Source: Amphirosellinia nigrospora (lineage: Eukaryota > Ascomycota > Sordariomycetes > Xylariales > Xylariaceae). Taken from it: a DNA stretch of 64,000 bases. This document shows positions 37,701 to 48,059 of this stretch, piece by piece. Each line of letters opens with the position of its first letter. Within the stretch, counting starts at the first letter, position 1. The stretch spans positions 4,766,001 to 4,830,000 of the forward strand of contig SCHM01000001.1 of NCBI GenBank assembly GCA_004123355.1, given 5' to 3'. The position numbers and the translations under genes are program-made. Below the pieces are notes generated by a model, which saw only the letters and a program-made list of their open reading frames with translations, was not told the origin of the DNA and did no database searches.

Positions 37701-38384
37701 CAGGCCCGGAAGCAGTTATCGGTACCTTTATGAAGTCAGAGTCAGTAACCACTATGTATAAAATGGGGAGAAACCCAAAGTAACAAAAGCTTAGGTTTGC
37801 TAATTAGGTAACTCTTCCTTCCAAGGCGTGTTAAACAGGAAGTAAATAAGTCCATTATACTGACCAATTTGTCCTCTTCTAATAATGTATTGATAAGAGA
37901 GCTCTTGCCGTGTCCGGTACCACCAACTACACCAATAATTGTTCGAGGAGTGGTGGCTCTTTCTTGAAGATTTTTGATAGCCGATATTCGTGACATTTCA
38001 ATGGATTTCGGATTCGAACTTAGTAGTTGTATCAACTCCTCGAGTATACGGGCTCCAGTAGCTTGATGTCGGCTGATGACATCTACTTCTGCAAAGTCTA
38101 TTGCCTTTTGAAGATGAGAAAATTGTGCTGACTCCACTGGTAGGCTAACCTGGTGAAGGTTGCCTTGAATTTTGGGTGCGTCATCAACCCACACCTCAGA
38201 TTGATCCTCGTTCTTGATAGCAACAACCGAATCACTGGCTTTCTCTTCCACCCTAGATGCCTCAGGTATACAAGGTACTATCAAGATGCTCATTAGCCTG
38301 ATTTATTGGCGTGACACTGGGAGGAACGTTAGGTGTATCAGTTCGCTGATCCGTGCTGGATGGATCGTAGTTGGATCCCGCCAT
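34781..38384 (-). CDS. Large dynamin-like GTPase, nuclear GTPase SLIP-GC-like
   Basis: This is a multi-exon gene. Its G1 P-loop is GVVGGTGHGKSSLINTLL near 37920. The G2 region FRACTATVTEIS follows a short intron. G3 is split by an intron: VIVDL at about 37205 joins PGVKDSNAARAA at about 37075. G4 is FVCSKTDDI near 36890. After the GTPase domain come a basic, probably disordered stretch (PPKERPGKRKSGPHLRRPTK near 36630, a possible nuclear localisation signal) and long coiled-coil segments (EESRFEELQDEVASLEEKLN). The C-terminus ends SLDEGWPSY at 34781. The ATG at 38384 (MAGSNYDPSS) gives a longer N-terminus, but its frame does not connect cleanly; the ATG at 38293 (MSILIVPC) is the alternative. 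The family is related to dynamins. SLIP-GC is linked to genome maintenance in vertebrate B cells; fungal roles are unknown. Confidence 0.75.
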
Positions 38385-39680
38385 GGTGTTCCTGTTGGTA
38401 AATGACGTTCTTAAGAACAAGTAATATTTCCAGGGAACGACTAAACCTTGTGAGATGGTAGAAATGGGATGCTATGTAAATAATAGAAAGGAAGCCTTCC
38501 GAGAAATTATGAATTCAACTGCCTTATTTGAGATGTGATGTGCTGGGTATGCTTTTGCTGGGCAATCTGATGCGTTTTCTTATGGTGCATGTGGGAGATA
38601 TTTCGCAAATGTGTGTTGCAATTCGTAAGAGCTTGTTAACAAGATACTTAGAGCATCATGTAAAAATATGCCCCGAGCATCTGTCAGATTTGAATATCAA
38701 GTCAAATACTATACCTTGCACTATAGCAAAGATCGCACAAGGCTGCTGCTAGGCGTCCTGCACCCAATTTTAAGCGCTTGTATAGGCGGGTGCTGAAGTG
38801 AGTAGAAGCGTCCGTCTAAGTTTGTGTATGGAGGTTTGATGCTAAGAGTAGAATACGAGAGAGGACGAAGATTGTAGTGATCGAGAAAAATCAAGCCTTA
38901 GTCAGATAAATGTACGTGTGTACGTAAATAGTGAGTAGCACTCTAGAAGTGACATAGAGTGAGAGAAGTGGAATGAGTATGAAAGTGGTCAAGGTATTGG
39001 CTAAGAAGAGAGTGTGAAGGTTGGTTATGAGATATGAGACCGTCTGGAATAGCTACCCGGCTTTGTAGGTAGGTACGCAGCTACCTGGATGAGATTGGGA
39101 AGCTTCCAGGTTTGCAACAAATTCAAGAGCTATAATATTGTATAAACTCTTCCATTACCTTACCAACCTTTATGCTCTCAGGGAACAGATGGTGAAGGAC
39201 CTTGGGAATTTTTTTTGTTCATCTACCTAGGTCGGCAGGTATTATTGAGGAATATAGTGCATATAGATCAGGTTGTCTTGTTGGAATGCGTTTTAGTACT
39301 TACCTCCTTGCCTCTTAGGTGGATGAGTGAAGGTTGTCTTGAAGACAAGGTATACCTAAGGTAATTGCCTATCTAGCACTTAGAAGTAAGTACCTAGGTA
39401 GCTTGGGGTTGCTGTATTTGGTGCCTCAGGCACCTGCAACTTGCATACTTCTCCACCTTTAATAACACCGCCTACCAGATTGAGGCAAGTACCTACATTA
39501 AGGACCCACCTACAACTTGTTAACGCTAACATTCAAGTACATGCAGCAAGGATTAGCTAGATGAGTTGGCGAGACATCCAGTTATGCAGCTTCACTTTTT
39601 GAAACTGCCACTCCATTCATATTTCTGCCCTGCTATACTGTGCCATGAGCCTCTAGTCTGACACAGAAGAATCCCCCAGT
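38385..39680. promoter_or_regulatory. Divergent intergenic region (GTPase / CFIm25)
   Basis: No gene is seen in these 1.3 kb. The flanking genes diverge, so both promoters should be here. Around 39050-39500 there are many overlapping copies of TACCTAGGTA / AGGTAGGTA motifs, which recur in other intergenic stretches (for example 42760-42810 and 47730-47770). Confidence 0.45.
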
Positions 39681-40546
<866 letters not shown>

Positions 40547-40744
40547 GTTGTGATTGTGGATATTGACCACATATTGGGAAACGGCTAGCTGTAATATCAC
40601 TAAGGCGTTAGGTGTAATCAAGATCATGGCGCAAAGTGTAGGAAGTTGGCAAACTCGAGCCATCTAAGACCCAGGGCATTAAATATAATTTTCGCATTTG
40701 TTAGCTAGTAGAGTTGATGCTCCTCATCTTTGATTACAGCACCG

Positions 40745-41306
40745 GTCAGGCCTTCTCTCCAGCCTTCTCTCCCTGAATGGTAGCCATCACTCGTCTCGTG
40801 TGCCTCATAGCCCGGAATTCAAGGTACCAGATGCCCTGCCACGTTCCTGTTGCCTTTTAAGAGTTCAGCTATCTCCGCTTATTGCAGGAACTAATCTTGA
40901 AGAAACTTACAAGCTTTCCATCCTTGATCGGAATAGTAACACTGGCACCAATTAAAGCGCTCTTGATATGCGCCTATCAACGACTCAACGTTTGTCTCAC
41001 TCAATCAATTAAGTAGCGTTAACCTACTGGCATATCATCGCTTCCCTCCGCGCTATGCCTGTAAAGCTCTTGACCCTTCGGACCAGCCTCGGGCGCTATC
41101 CTATCTAGCGCATCGCTCATATCGGCGCGCACATCTTCATCCCAGTTCTCGTTGAGGCTGAGCGCACAGCTCGTGTGCTGGACAAAGAGATTAAGCAGGC
41201 CGACTTTATACTGTTTGATTTCAGGGAGGGCCTCCAGGACCTCAGAGGTGATGAGGTAGGAGCCGCGCGATCGAGGCGGGAGCGCAAACTGCTTCTGAAA
41301 CCACAT
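40745..41306 (-). CDS. YjbQ/UPF0047 family protein
   Basis: Three exons join cleanly: 41306-41028, 40973-40911 and 40853-40745. The start MWFQKQFALPPRSRGSYLIT matches the usual family N-terminus. GLLNLFVQHTSCALSLNENW contains the conserved HTSC motif, and DEDVRADMSDALDRIAPE and ELYRHSAEGSDDMPAHIKS carry conserved acidic and histidine residues. The last exon gives TGTWQGIWYLEFRAMRHTRR, the conserved GTWQ(G/R)I motif, ending EKAGEKA. Bacterial YjbQ has thiamine-phosphate synthase activity in vitro; the physiological role in fungi is not settled. The frame is undamaged. Introns are 54 and 57 bases with GTAGGT and GTAAGT donors. A longer open frame continues upstream of the chosen start but lacks conservation I can recognise. 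Confidence 0.9.
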
Positions 41307-41942
41307 GGTTACGGGTACTGGTAGTGATGGAATTACGTCACGTTTGGGCGCTTGTGGCGTCTGGCTGAAGGGATCCAGATAGGTGAATGGTAGAACCCAG
41401 AGGTAGTGGAGTAGACTCGGAAATAAGGAGATCATAAAAGAAGGAAGAGCGCAAGCGTCAATAGATTCTGAGAGGAAGACGAAGTGGATGACGGCATTTG
41501 TGATATTGGGGAGATGGTTGGCGGTTTTGGTGGGGTTCCTAGCATTAGGTGCCAGGGGGGAGTTGAGTCTCTTCCATTTTCTAATGGGTGTCTGTTTGAG
41601 CTCCACTCTCGTCCTTACCTAAGGTAGGATAAGCTAAGTGAGGTAATTAGGTACCTTCCCTATATGCCGACCCTCGTCATAAAAGGTCGTTTGCGATACA
41701 ACCACATAAAGCAGACAAGTCACAAGTCTTCATAGATAGATGGACTTGAGACTTAGCAAGTCTTGAGTACAAAGACATTAAACAATCGGTTGCTTCAACC
41801 CCAACTCTATCTTTATCTTGTCTTGCAGTGAAATAATATGTACACAACTGGCCCTGCTTTTGTGCAAGATATCCAGTCTGAACAACCGAGCATTACTGTA
41901 TTTTACAGTTCCTCTGATAGCCCTCGATACTGTAAGATTAGT
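41307..41942. other. Intergenic region
   Basis: No additional gene is seen between YjbQ and NDUFS6. Part of it is the YjbQ promoter (both genes are on the minus strand), and the rest the NDUFS6 3' region. Confidence 0.35.
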
Positions 41943-42614
41943 TTATGCAAGGGGATATGATGTCTCGGGGAGGGATTCAAGATGCTTTCGATTGTGCTCA
42001 TTGGCCTGAGAGATATTGTATTAGCCTTTGTCATTCAAGACGCACAGCGTTTTTTATTCAATGTGTGTTTGGGGACACTGAAAGCCCCAGTCAAGATGCA
42101 CTCACAAATGGAAGCCCACAGTAGTTGCAGGTGGCTATCTCTGGCTTGTCTGTGTTGATGAAGATCTTCGGGTGCCCAGCAGGACCGCCGCCACCGTCGC
42201 AAGCAACCATGCGGTCATGAGTCCATCGAACGGGTTGTCTGTGAATAAGCTCGATAGCAGCCTTTGAAGCGGGCTGTTCGGTGGTTAATAGCTGAGCAAT
42301 TGGCCGGGTGCCACGTTATCTCACCTGGAGGTCGAAATCAGTTTGCTCGAATCGGGGACCAGCCATGGCTGCTGCCCGGGGCCTCTGACTCCTCGACCAG
42401 ATCTCGGTGCAGTTAGGCGCCTGCTTCAATCCACGCTCGGCGTTCTCAGAGAGTCCTAGGCTATCCTCCTCGCTCTTCGTCTCGGGGTTGTCTCGCCTTT
42501 GACACCTATTGGATTTTTCTCACATAGCCGGGTGGACACGGCGAAGGTGCGGCGTGCGGCACATGATTGCTGCGGAAACCTAGCCGCGCTTCGGATCGAA
42601 ACGCGCGAGATCAT
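41943..42614 (-). CDS. NDUFS6: NADH:ubiquinone oxidoreductase zinc-binding subunit NDUFS6 (complex I)
   Basis: Three exons are readable: 42614-42325, 42273-42106 and 42005-41943, with introns of 51 and 100 bases bearing GTGAGA and GTGAGT donors. The N-terminus MISRVSIRSAARFPQQSCAA is arginine-rich and lacks acids, a mitochondrial presequence. The C-terminal half carries the zf-CHCC zinc site: VACDGGGGPAGHPKIF gives the first Cys and His, and IATCNYCGLPF the last two Cys. It ends ESLPETSYPLA. The subunit sits in the peripheral arm of complex I and is needed for late assembly. The frame slips once in exon 1, at the C run near 42484-42487 (plus strand), which looks one base short. Splice signals and family match leave little doubt. 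Confidence 0.93.
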
Positions 42615-43175
42615 AGTTGTCGAGGCGTGCTGTCAATCGAGGGAATCGACCCTGTGGTGATCTGGATGGTGAAGTTGGGGTTGAGCAGGCAATTGGCTTC
42701 CGGAGATGCGCCCGGAGCTCGGGCCACTCCCGGTCTTTGGTAAGGTGTGGCTCAGGCACCTATGTACCTCCTAGTACTACCTAGATAGCTTGGGCGCAGG
42801 TACCTAATTATGTACATCTGTACAGCAAAGTTCAGGGTCTACCCGGACGATCATCTACCTCTGCGCATAATAGACGGAACTCTATCTGCTACTAAGTACC
42901 TACCTAGTAAAAACTCCTTCTCCCATCGGTACTTGTACTCTGCAGCCATCGCCAGTCTCTCTGAGTGACATTACCATATTCACCCAAGAACTGACTATAC
43001 GTCTGGCAATTGCATCTGCCCAAATAGATATTTCGTCAGAACGCATGGGTGCTAATTGCGCGACTTTAGATCTTTGCAAGCAATTGGCCATCTCATCGAG
43101 CGAGAGACGAGGGCAACTCTTGCAGTTTATCCTGCATTGCTTTGCCCCTCAGATTTTCACAGCAGGAGGTGACGG
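42615..43175. promoter_or_regulatory. Divergent intergenic region (NDUFS6 / MPP6)
   Basis: The flanking genes diverge, so this 560 bp spacer probably serves as both promoters. It includes TACCTAGGTA-like motifs around 42760-42810. No gene is seen. Confidence 0.4.
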
Positions 43176-44104
43176 ATGATGGCGTCCCCAGGCACTCCGA
43201 AGACGATGTCTTCCAGACTACTGACTATGAAATTTATGCAGAGAGCGGCTGCTTCTACACCTTCTTCCGCCCCAAGCACTCCCCCATCCAACGGCCAGTC
43301 CAACAAGCGTCGCAAAGTCTCGCACAACACTACACCGCAAGAGAGTGTAGACACACTTGTAAACCAAGCTGCTATTCGAGCAGCTATCGTCGAGGAAGAG
43401 AAGAAAGTCGAAAGCGCTTTGCTCAAGCGCGCTGAAGAATTAGGCGACGCCCACTGGGTGCTTGACGTTCCCCCGCAGGCCAAAAGTCGTACGGCGCAAA
43501 CCCCCTCAATGTCATACAAGTTGGTTTTGCGCACATCGACTCCTCTGATACCCTAGGAAATGATTCCGACTTGGCTGGTACTTCACACGACAGTGTCCCA
43601 GCTTTTCGACGGTATAACATGGACAAGAAAAAGGTGTGTCGCACGGCGTCGTAGACGTTCGCGGACCGTATTCTTGCGGGTGCTGCAAATAGTACTGACA
43701 TCAATACCCTACAGACGGCAAAGAAAAATCGAAAAAATAGCGGTAGCTCGGGCTCCGAAACCGACTCCGACTCTAATTCTGACTCGGAGAATTCGTCTTC
43801 CGAAGAAGCCTCTGGGCGACGATCGTTTGGCTCTAATTCACGTACCACATCTTCAACCCAATCCCCCGCGCAAAAAATACCGAAGGGCAAGAAAAGTACG
43901 GAGCAAATTAAGGCCATGCAATTTGCAGAGAGGCGACGGAAGAAGGAGGTCAAGTTAAATAACCCAAAAGGTGGTATAACATCTCTCTCATCCGGAGGTG
44001 GCTCTTCCTCGCGCCAGTCTGTGAGTTTTACTTGCTTTAAGTGTGGCCAACCTGGGCATAGAGCCATAGACTGTAAACAACCTGGAAACCGGCAAACACG
44101 ATGA
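43176..44104 (+). CDS. mpp6: Mpp6-like RNA exosome cofactor with CCHC zinc knuckle
   Basis: The start at 43176 gives MMASPGTPKTMSSRLLTMKF. SSRLLTMKFMQRA matches the N-terminal motif of MPP6 (M-phase phosphoprotein 6), a nuclear exosome cofactor that contacts Rrp40 and helps recruit the Mtr4 helicase. The middle is low-complexity and charged. An intron at 43634-43714 (GTGTGT donor, TACAG acceptor) leads into a Ser/Asp/Glu-rich stretch and a basic segment, ERRRKKEVKLNNPKGG. The C-terminus holds a zinc knuckle, CFKCGQPGHRAIDC (CX2CX4HX4C), typically RNA-binding. Metazoan MPP6 has no such knuckle, so the combination is notable; whether it is general in related fungi was not checked. The frame slips once in exon 1, at the C run 43501-43505, one base short. 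Confidence 0.8.
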
Positions 44105-47100
44105 AAAGCTTTCGCATTAGCATGACCGCTCATGCTTGGCATGGCCATTTATCATATAGCGCGATGGCAACCTTGGGCTGCAGCGGTAATTATGGCTGCC
44201 ACGCCTAGAAGCCAAGAACCCGTCTAGGTAGAGGATCTGTACATAGTATAATAGACGCGGAAGTGATTTAATCTACCGATCAAGATGCATTGTTATATGG
44301 AACACATTGATGCCTTATCAAGGCCTTCTCATACAATACCACTCCGATGTTGAGGTAATCCAATATATCTTATTCATAAGCTACCAGGCATTCCTTTTCA
44401 TCATAAACCGTGCTTACCTACCTACCTCTACTACACCGAATACGATTCATAGGCCACTCGCCAAATACACTACTAGTATAGGACTCGAGATCACTTCTGA
44501 AACATATCATCCGATAAGTTCGCGTTCACCTCATCTTCATTGGCCTAAACAGCGACACAGAGGCTCATGACACAATAATCCACTCCTGTAGCCCTGCTAA
44601 AGAGCCATTTTGTGAGTGGTGTCTATCCTTAGGAGCACATCGGCGATGGCGATCTGCATGGCTGGTTTCGCCGTCCACATGGGGGATGCTGTGTGCATAA
44701 CGATTCGGTAGCCCCTTTAACACTTCTAGGGTTATGGCAGGCAGCCGGTACGTTTCAACGCTGTCACGACAAGTCTTGGTTTTCTGGTTTGGGGCCCTAT
44801 CGGGCACTGTTGTTGGCATTTGTCGCCTCCTGGAGGCGTTGGAGTAAGAGTGACTTATTGTAAAGTCTCACGACACGTCGACAAGTCATCCACAGCTCCC
44901 AGCCAATGAGCGAAGTACCCATTTCTCGGCACTTGCACTCTCGCTGCAGAGATAATGTGGAGGGTTGTAGACTTTGTCCCAATCAGATAGTAAGACAGCA
45001 GTTATCTAGAAGTTTTAAAACCAGATCCGTGGATAAGTGATCTGCGGTTCTGGTTGCGGAAGCGAGGAAATTCACTGTTGGGGCAAAATCCCTGTGCCCG
45101 CTTTCAGCTCCCCAGCTTAGAACATATCAAGCATGTTCTTGGCCCGGAATCAAGGTAGGTAGTCCCACAACTCACGAAACTCACAAACCCCAGATGGTGT
45201 TTAACTGGCTATCTGTGACCTTCAACAGTTGGCACCAGAGCATATACGAGGACACGGGATTCTCAAACATTCCCAACAAGAATGCAAACAATCAAGAAAT
45301 GCAGTGGATTGGCCCCCATGATTATCGATTCCAGGACCTGTGATATCCGAGATATCAATAGGCATTGAATGGCATAAAAAGAGACTGGGTAGCCAACATT
45401 GTACACGTTTAGAAACTTGGTTTACAGATTTGAGATCGAGATGCAATTTGGATGCTTGCCTTGTGTTGAGCCACTCACAACAACGGAGTTTCGAAGAGTA
45501 GTTGTTGGATCTACCTCCCTAGTAAGCTTTAATGTTGAATGCGCGTAGGATATTCAGGCACAAACATGTTCCACTCAAACGAGTTTCGTCTCCAACTCAT
45601 TTCAAATTTCTGTTGTTCCGGTAAGGAAGTAGTCAGGCATACAAACCACGCCTCATATATACTTATCTCTCCCTAACCAACCTTCATTGTTGAGAAGTTT
45701 CGTATGTCATTTATGCATGCATGATGCTAACAAGGGATACTCCAGGCTCTCATGAGGCGGGCTATATTGCGCTAGCAGGACATGATGCCTACGCGAGGTC
45801 ACGCTGGCCACGTGTTGCTCGACCATTCCATGGCTTCATAACTCCAAAATCTCCGTGGTTTTAGGTGTATTTTGCTTAGAATTGCAGAGTAAGGATCGAA
45901 CGCCCTTCTCCATGTAGCTGTTCATTAATTGTAAGAAGAGGCCTATTTAAATGGCTGATTTTTTTTAAAAACTTTTGTTGTCGAACGTTATCAATCTTCT
46001 GAGTTATACATACGATGCTTAAATGCATCTATTCCTGCCCCCATCTCATTCACGACCTATGTCTACGGGCACCGAAATGATTCAAAGGATTGCAACTTGA
46101 GAACCCACGAGCGGACTTACAGAGGGAGGCGAGCACACTGAGTAAATTGGTGTCTACGGTACTCGACTACGGCCAATGACTTTCGAAGTTGGTTAAGGAA
46201 TATACCTCTTACCGCCTCGCGTTCGGCTATTGCGACTAAGAGAAGGTGGTTTTCTCTATCTGGATCAAGCAATACAACCGAGACCCTGTGCTGGCGCTGT
46301 TTTAGGCTTACCAGTTTACGCTGCCTGACGTCTGATTGATCGGGTAACTGGCTGGTTCTGGGGCCCCGGGCAATATAAAAGGCTTCGCTAGGTTTACCTA
46401 TTCGACGCGATACCGATTTATCCCTGCCAAGAGTTTTCAAGACCGCGTCCCCCTTCATACTAACAGTTGCAAGTACGAAGTACATCACAAATCACACCCT
46501 TGAAGTTTGTCACCTGGCTGTCCACACTCCAGAATAGGCATTTACCTATATTGTCCGATCGGGCATCCTTGTCTGCCGGGGCTAGTCGTCATCGGTGTTC
46601 CCTGACCACTCATGCTGCGTACAACATAATATATAGTGTGGCATCCCAGTGAAAGTCTGATCTGCCGCCGCAAGATATTCCGCAGTTTACGTTCGCAAAT
46701 AGCTGGTTGTATACGCGCAAAGGTTGGGTTACTCCGCAATCTCACATAATAAAGTGCGAGGCGAGCCCGAGTGACCAGTTGACACAGGGATCCTATCACT
46801 CTTCTCTGACCGCACAGCCTCATCGTCAGGGTTGGTTATTATCTCGAGTTTCACACGAGTCAAGCAAGGCCTCCCAGCCGCTCTTACTTCCTTGCCGCGT
46901 TACGCCCTACTTGCTTACGGCGTGCAGCAGTACCAGTACCATCAGTGGTTCTTGACTACTGTAAGAACTGTCTAGAAGGTGGGCGAGTGTCCCTAATTAA
47001 AGCAGCTTCAAAAAATACAAAAGAGGGCAAGACGTACCTACTATCCAGCACTGGTTTGCCCAAATTCCACAAACCGAGTCTAGGGACAGTCGCCATACCT

Positions 47101-48059
47101 CCATAATACCGCCTCTCGTCATACGGCACAGCACATACTTTGGCTGTTTCTTCAATCTGCAGCAAGACTCGCAGAGGATTTGTCGATTCGAACCTCCGCC
47201 TCCGCCTCCGCCTCCGCCTTTTCGGGCGAACCAACCTGCAGCTTCCAGTCTCCGCAAACCTGTCCCATCATTAGATACTCGAGGCCCTGGATTACCTGGA
47301 TAGGGAGTGGTTGATTTAGGTAAGCCGTACGCACACCCAAGTCACGCCACGTCCTTTGCCGCGTATCAACTTGCGGCCGGCGGTCACTAGCACCCCCGAC
47401 CCTGCCCTCTCTGCAGTTCCGTTGCCACGCTTTTCCCAAGACGGAAGACCTCTCGCAGTTATCGCAGTGGTTGGCAGACCGTTCGTTGCGTTGGCTGGAT
47501 CGTTGGAGGGAATTGAGGCGCAGGTGTGCCCGTGAGAGCGACCCTCGGCATACGACTGCGTATTATTAGTTTCTGCCGCTTAGCGTCGTTCGAAGCGCGC
47601 GTGTGGCCCGCCCGAACAGGCGTTGATCTTACTCGAGTCAATTCCAACTTGCCGGAACCTTCCTTGGTCCTTGCCTCCCGGGGCTTTTTAGCGTCTCCAC
47701 CACAGTCTTCGTCGAGTCGGGACGCTCTCCACTACCTAACCTACATACATCTAAGTACTTAGGTAGCCTAGACCTCCTTATACCAACTGTACTTACATAC
47801 TAGCAGAAGTACGGTAAGGTAAACACGGCAGCCGTACCTACTGTAAAGGTGCGACCCTGACTGACTGACAGGCCTCGACAAGCCTGACAGGAGGCTTGAC
47901 AGACCTTGCCGGTCCCGGATCCCCGACCGCCGCTCTGCTTCTGCTGTGCGCTGTTCGCTGTTCGCTGTACCTTCTCCTAGCGCAGTGTGTATGTGTGGTA
48001 CCTATCTTTCCAGATCTACCGGCGCTGCTTTCTTTTTCGTTGCCACTTGGGGGTTTTTT
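44105..48059. other. Long intergenic region
   Basis: I recognise no gene in 4 kb. Open frames such as 46117-46488 (minus, 123 residues) show no conserved motif. Composition becomes GC-richer towards 47000-47700, including a hexanucleotide repeat at 47193-47219. The last few hundred bases are pyrimidine-rich and probably the promoter and leader of the metalloprotease gene. TAC/CTA repeats occur near 47730-47770. Confidence 0.4.
47193..47219. repeat. Short simple repeat (CCTCCG)n
   Basis: About 4.5 copies of the unit CCTCCG occur in a row. It is a microsatellite-type repeat with no gene over it. Confidence 0.85.

Noticed and set aside
43157-44148. Minus-strand frames opposite the Mpp6-like gene
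   Set aside because: The plus strand carries the Mpp6 motif, a good intron and a zinc knuckle; the minus frames are its shadows.
47165-47230. Possible tRNA on the minus strand (GGTTCGAATC box)
   Set aside because: No A box, no acceptor stem and a hexanucleotide repeat where the arms should be.
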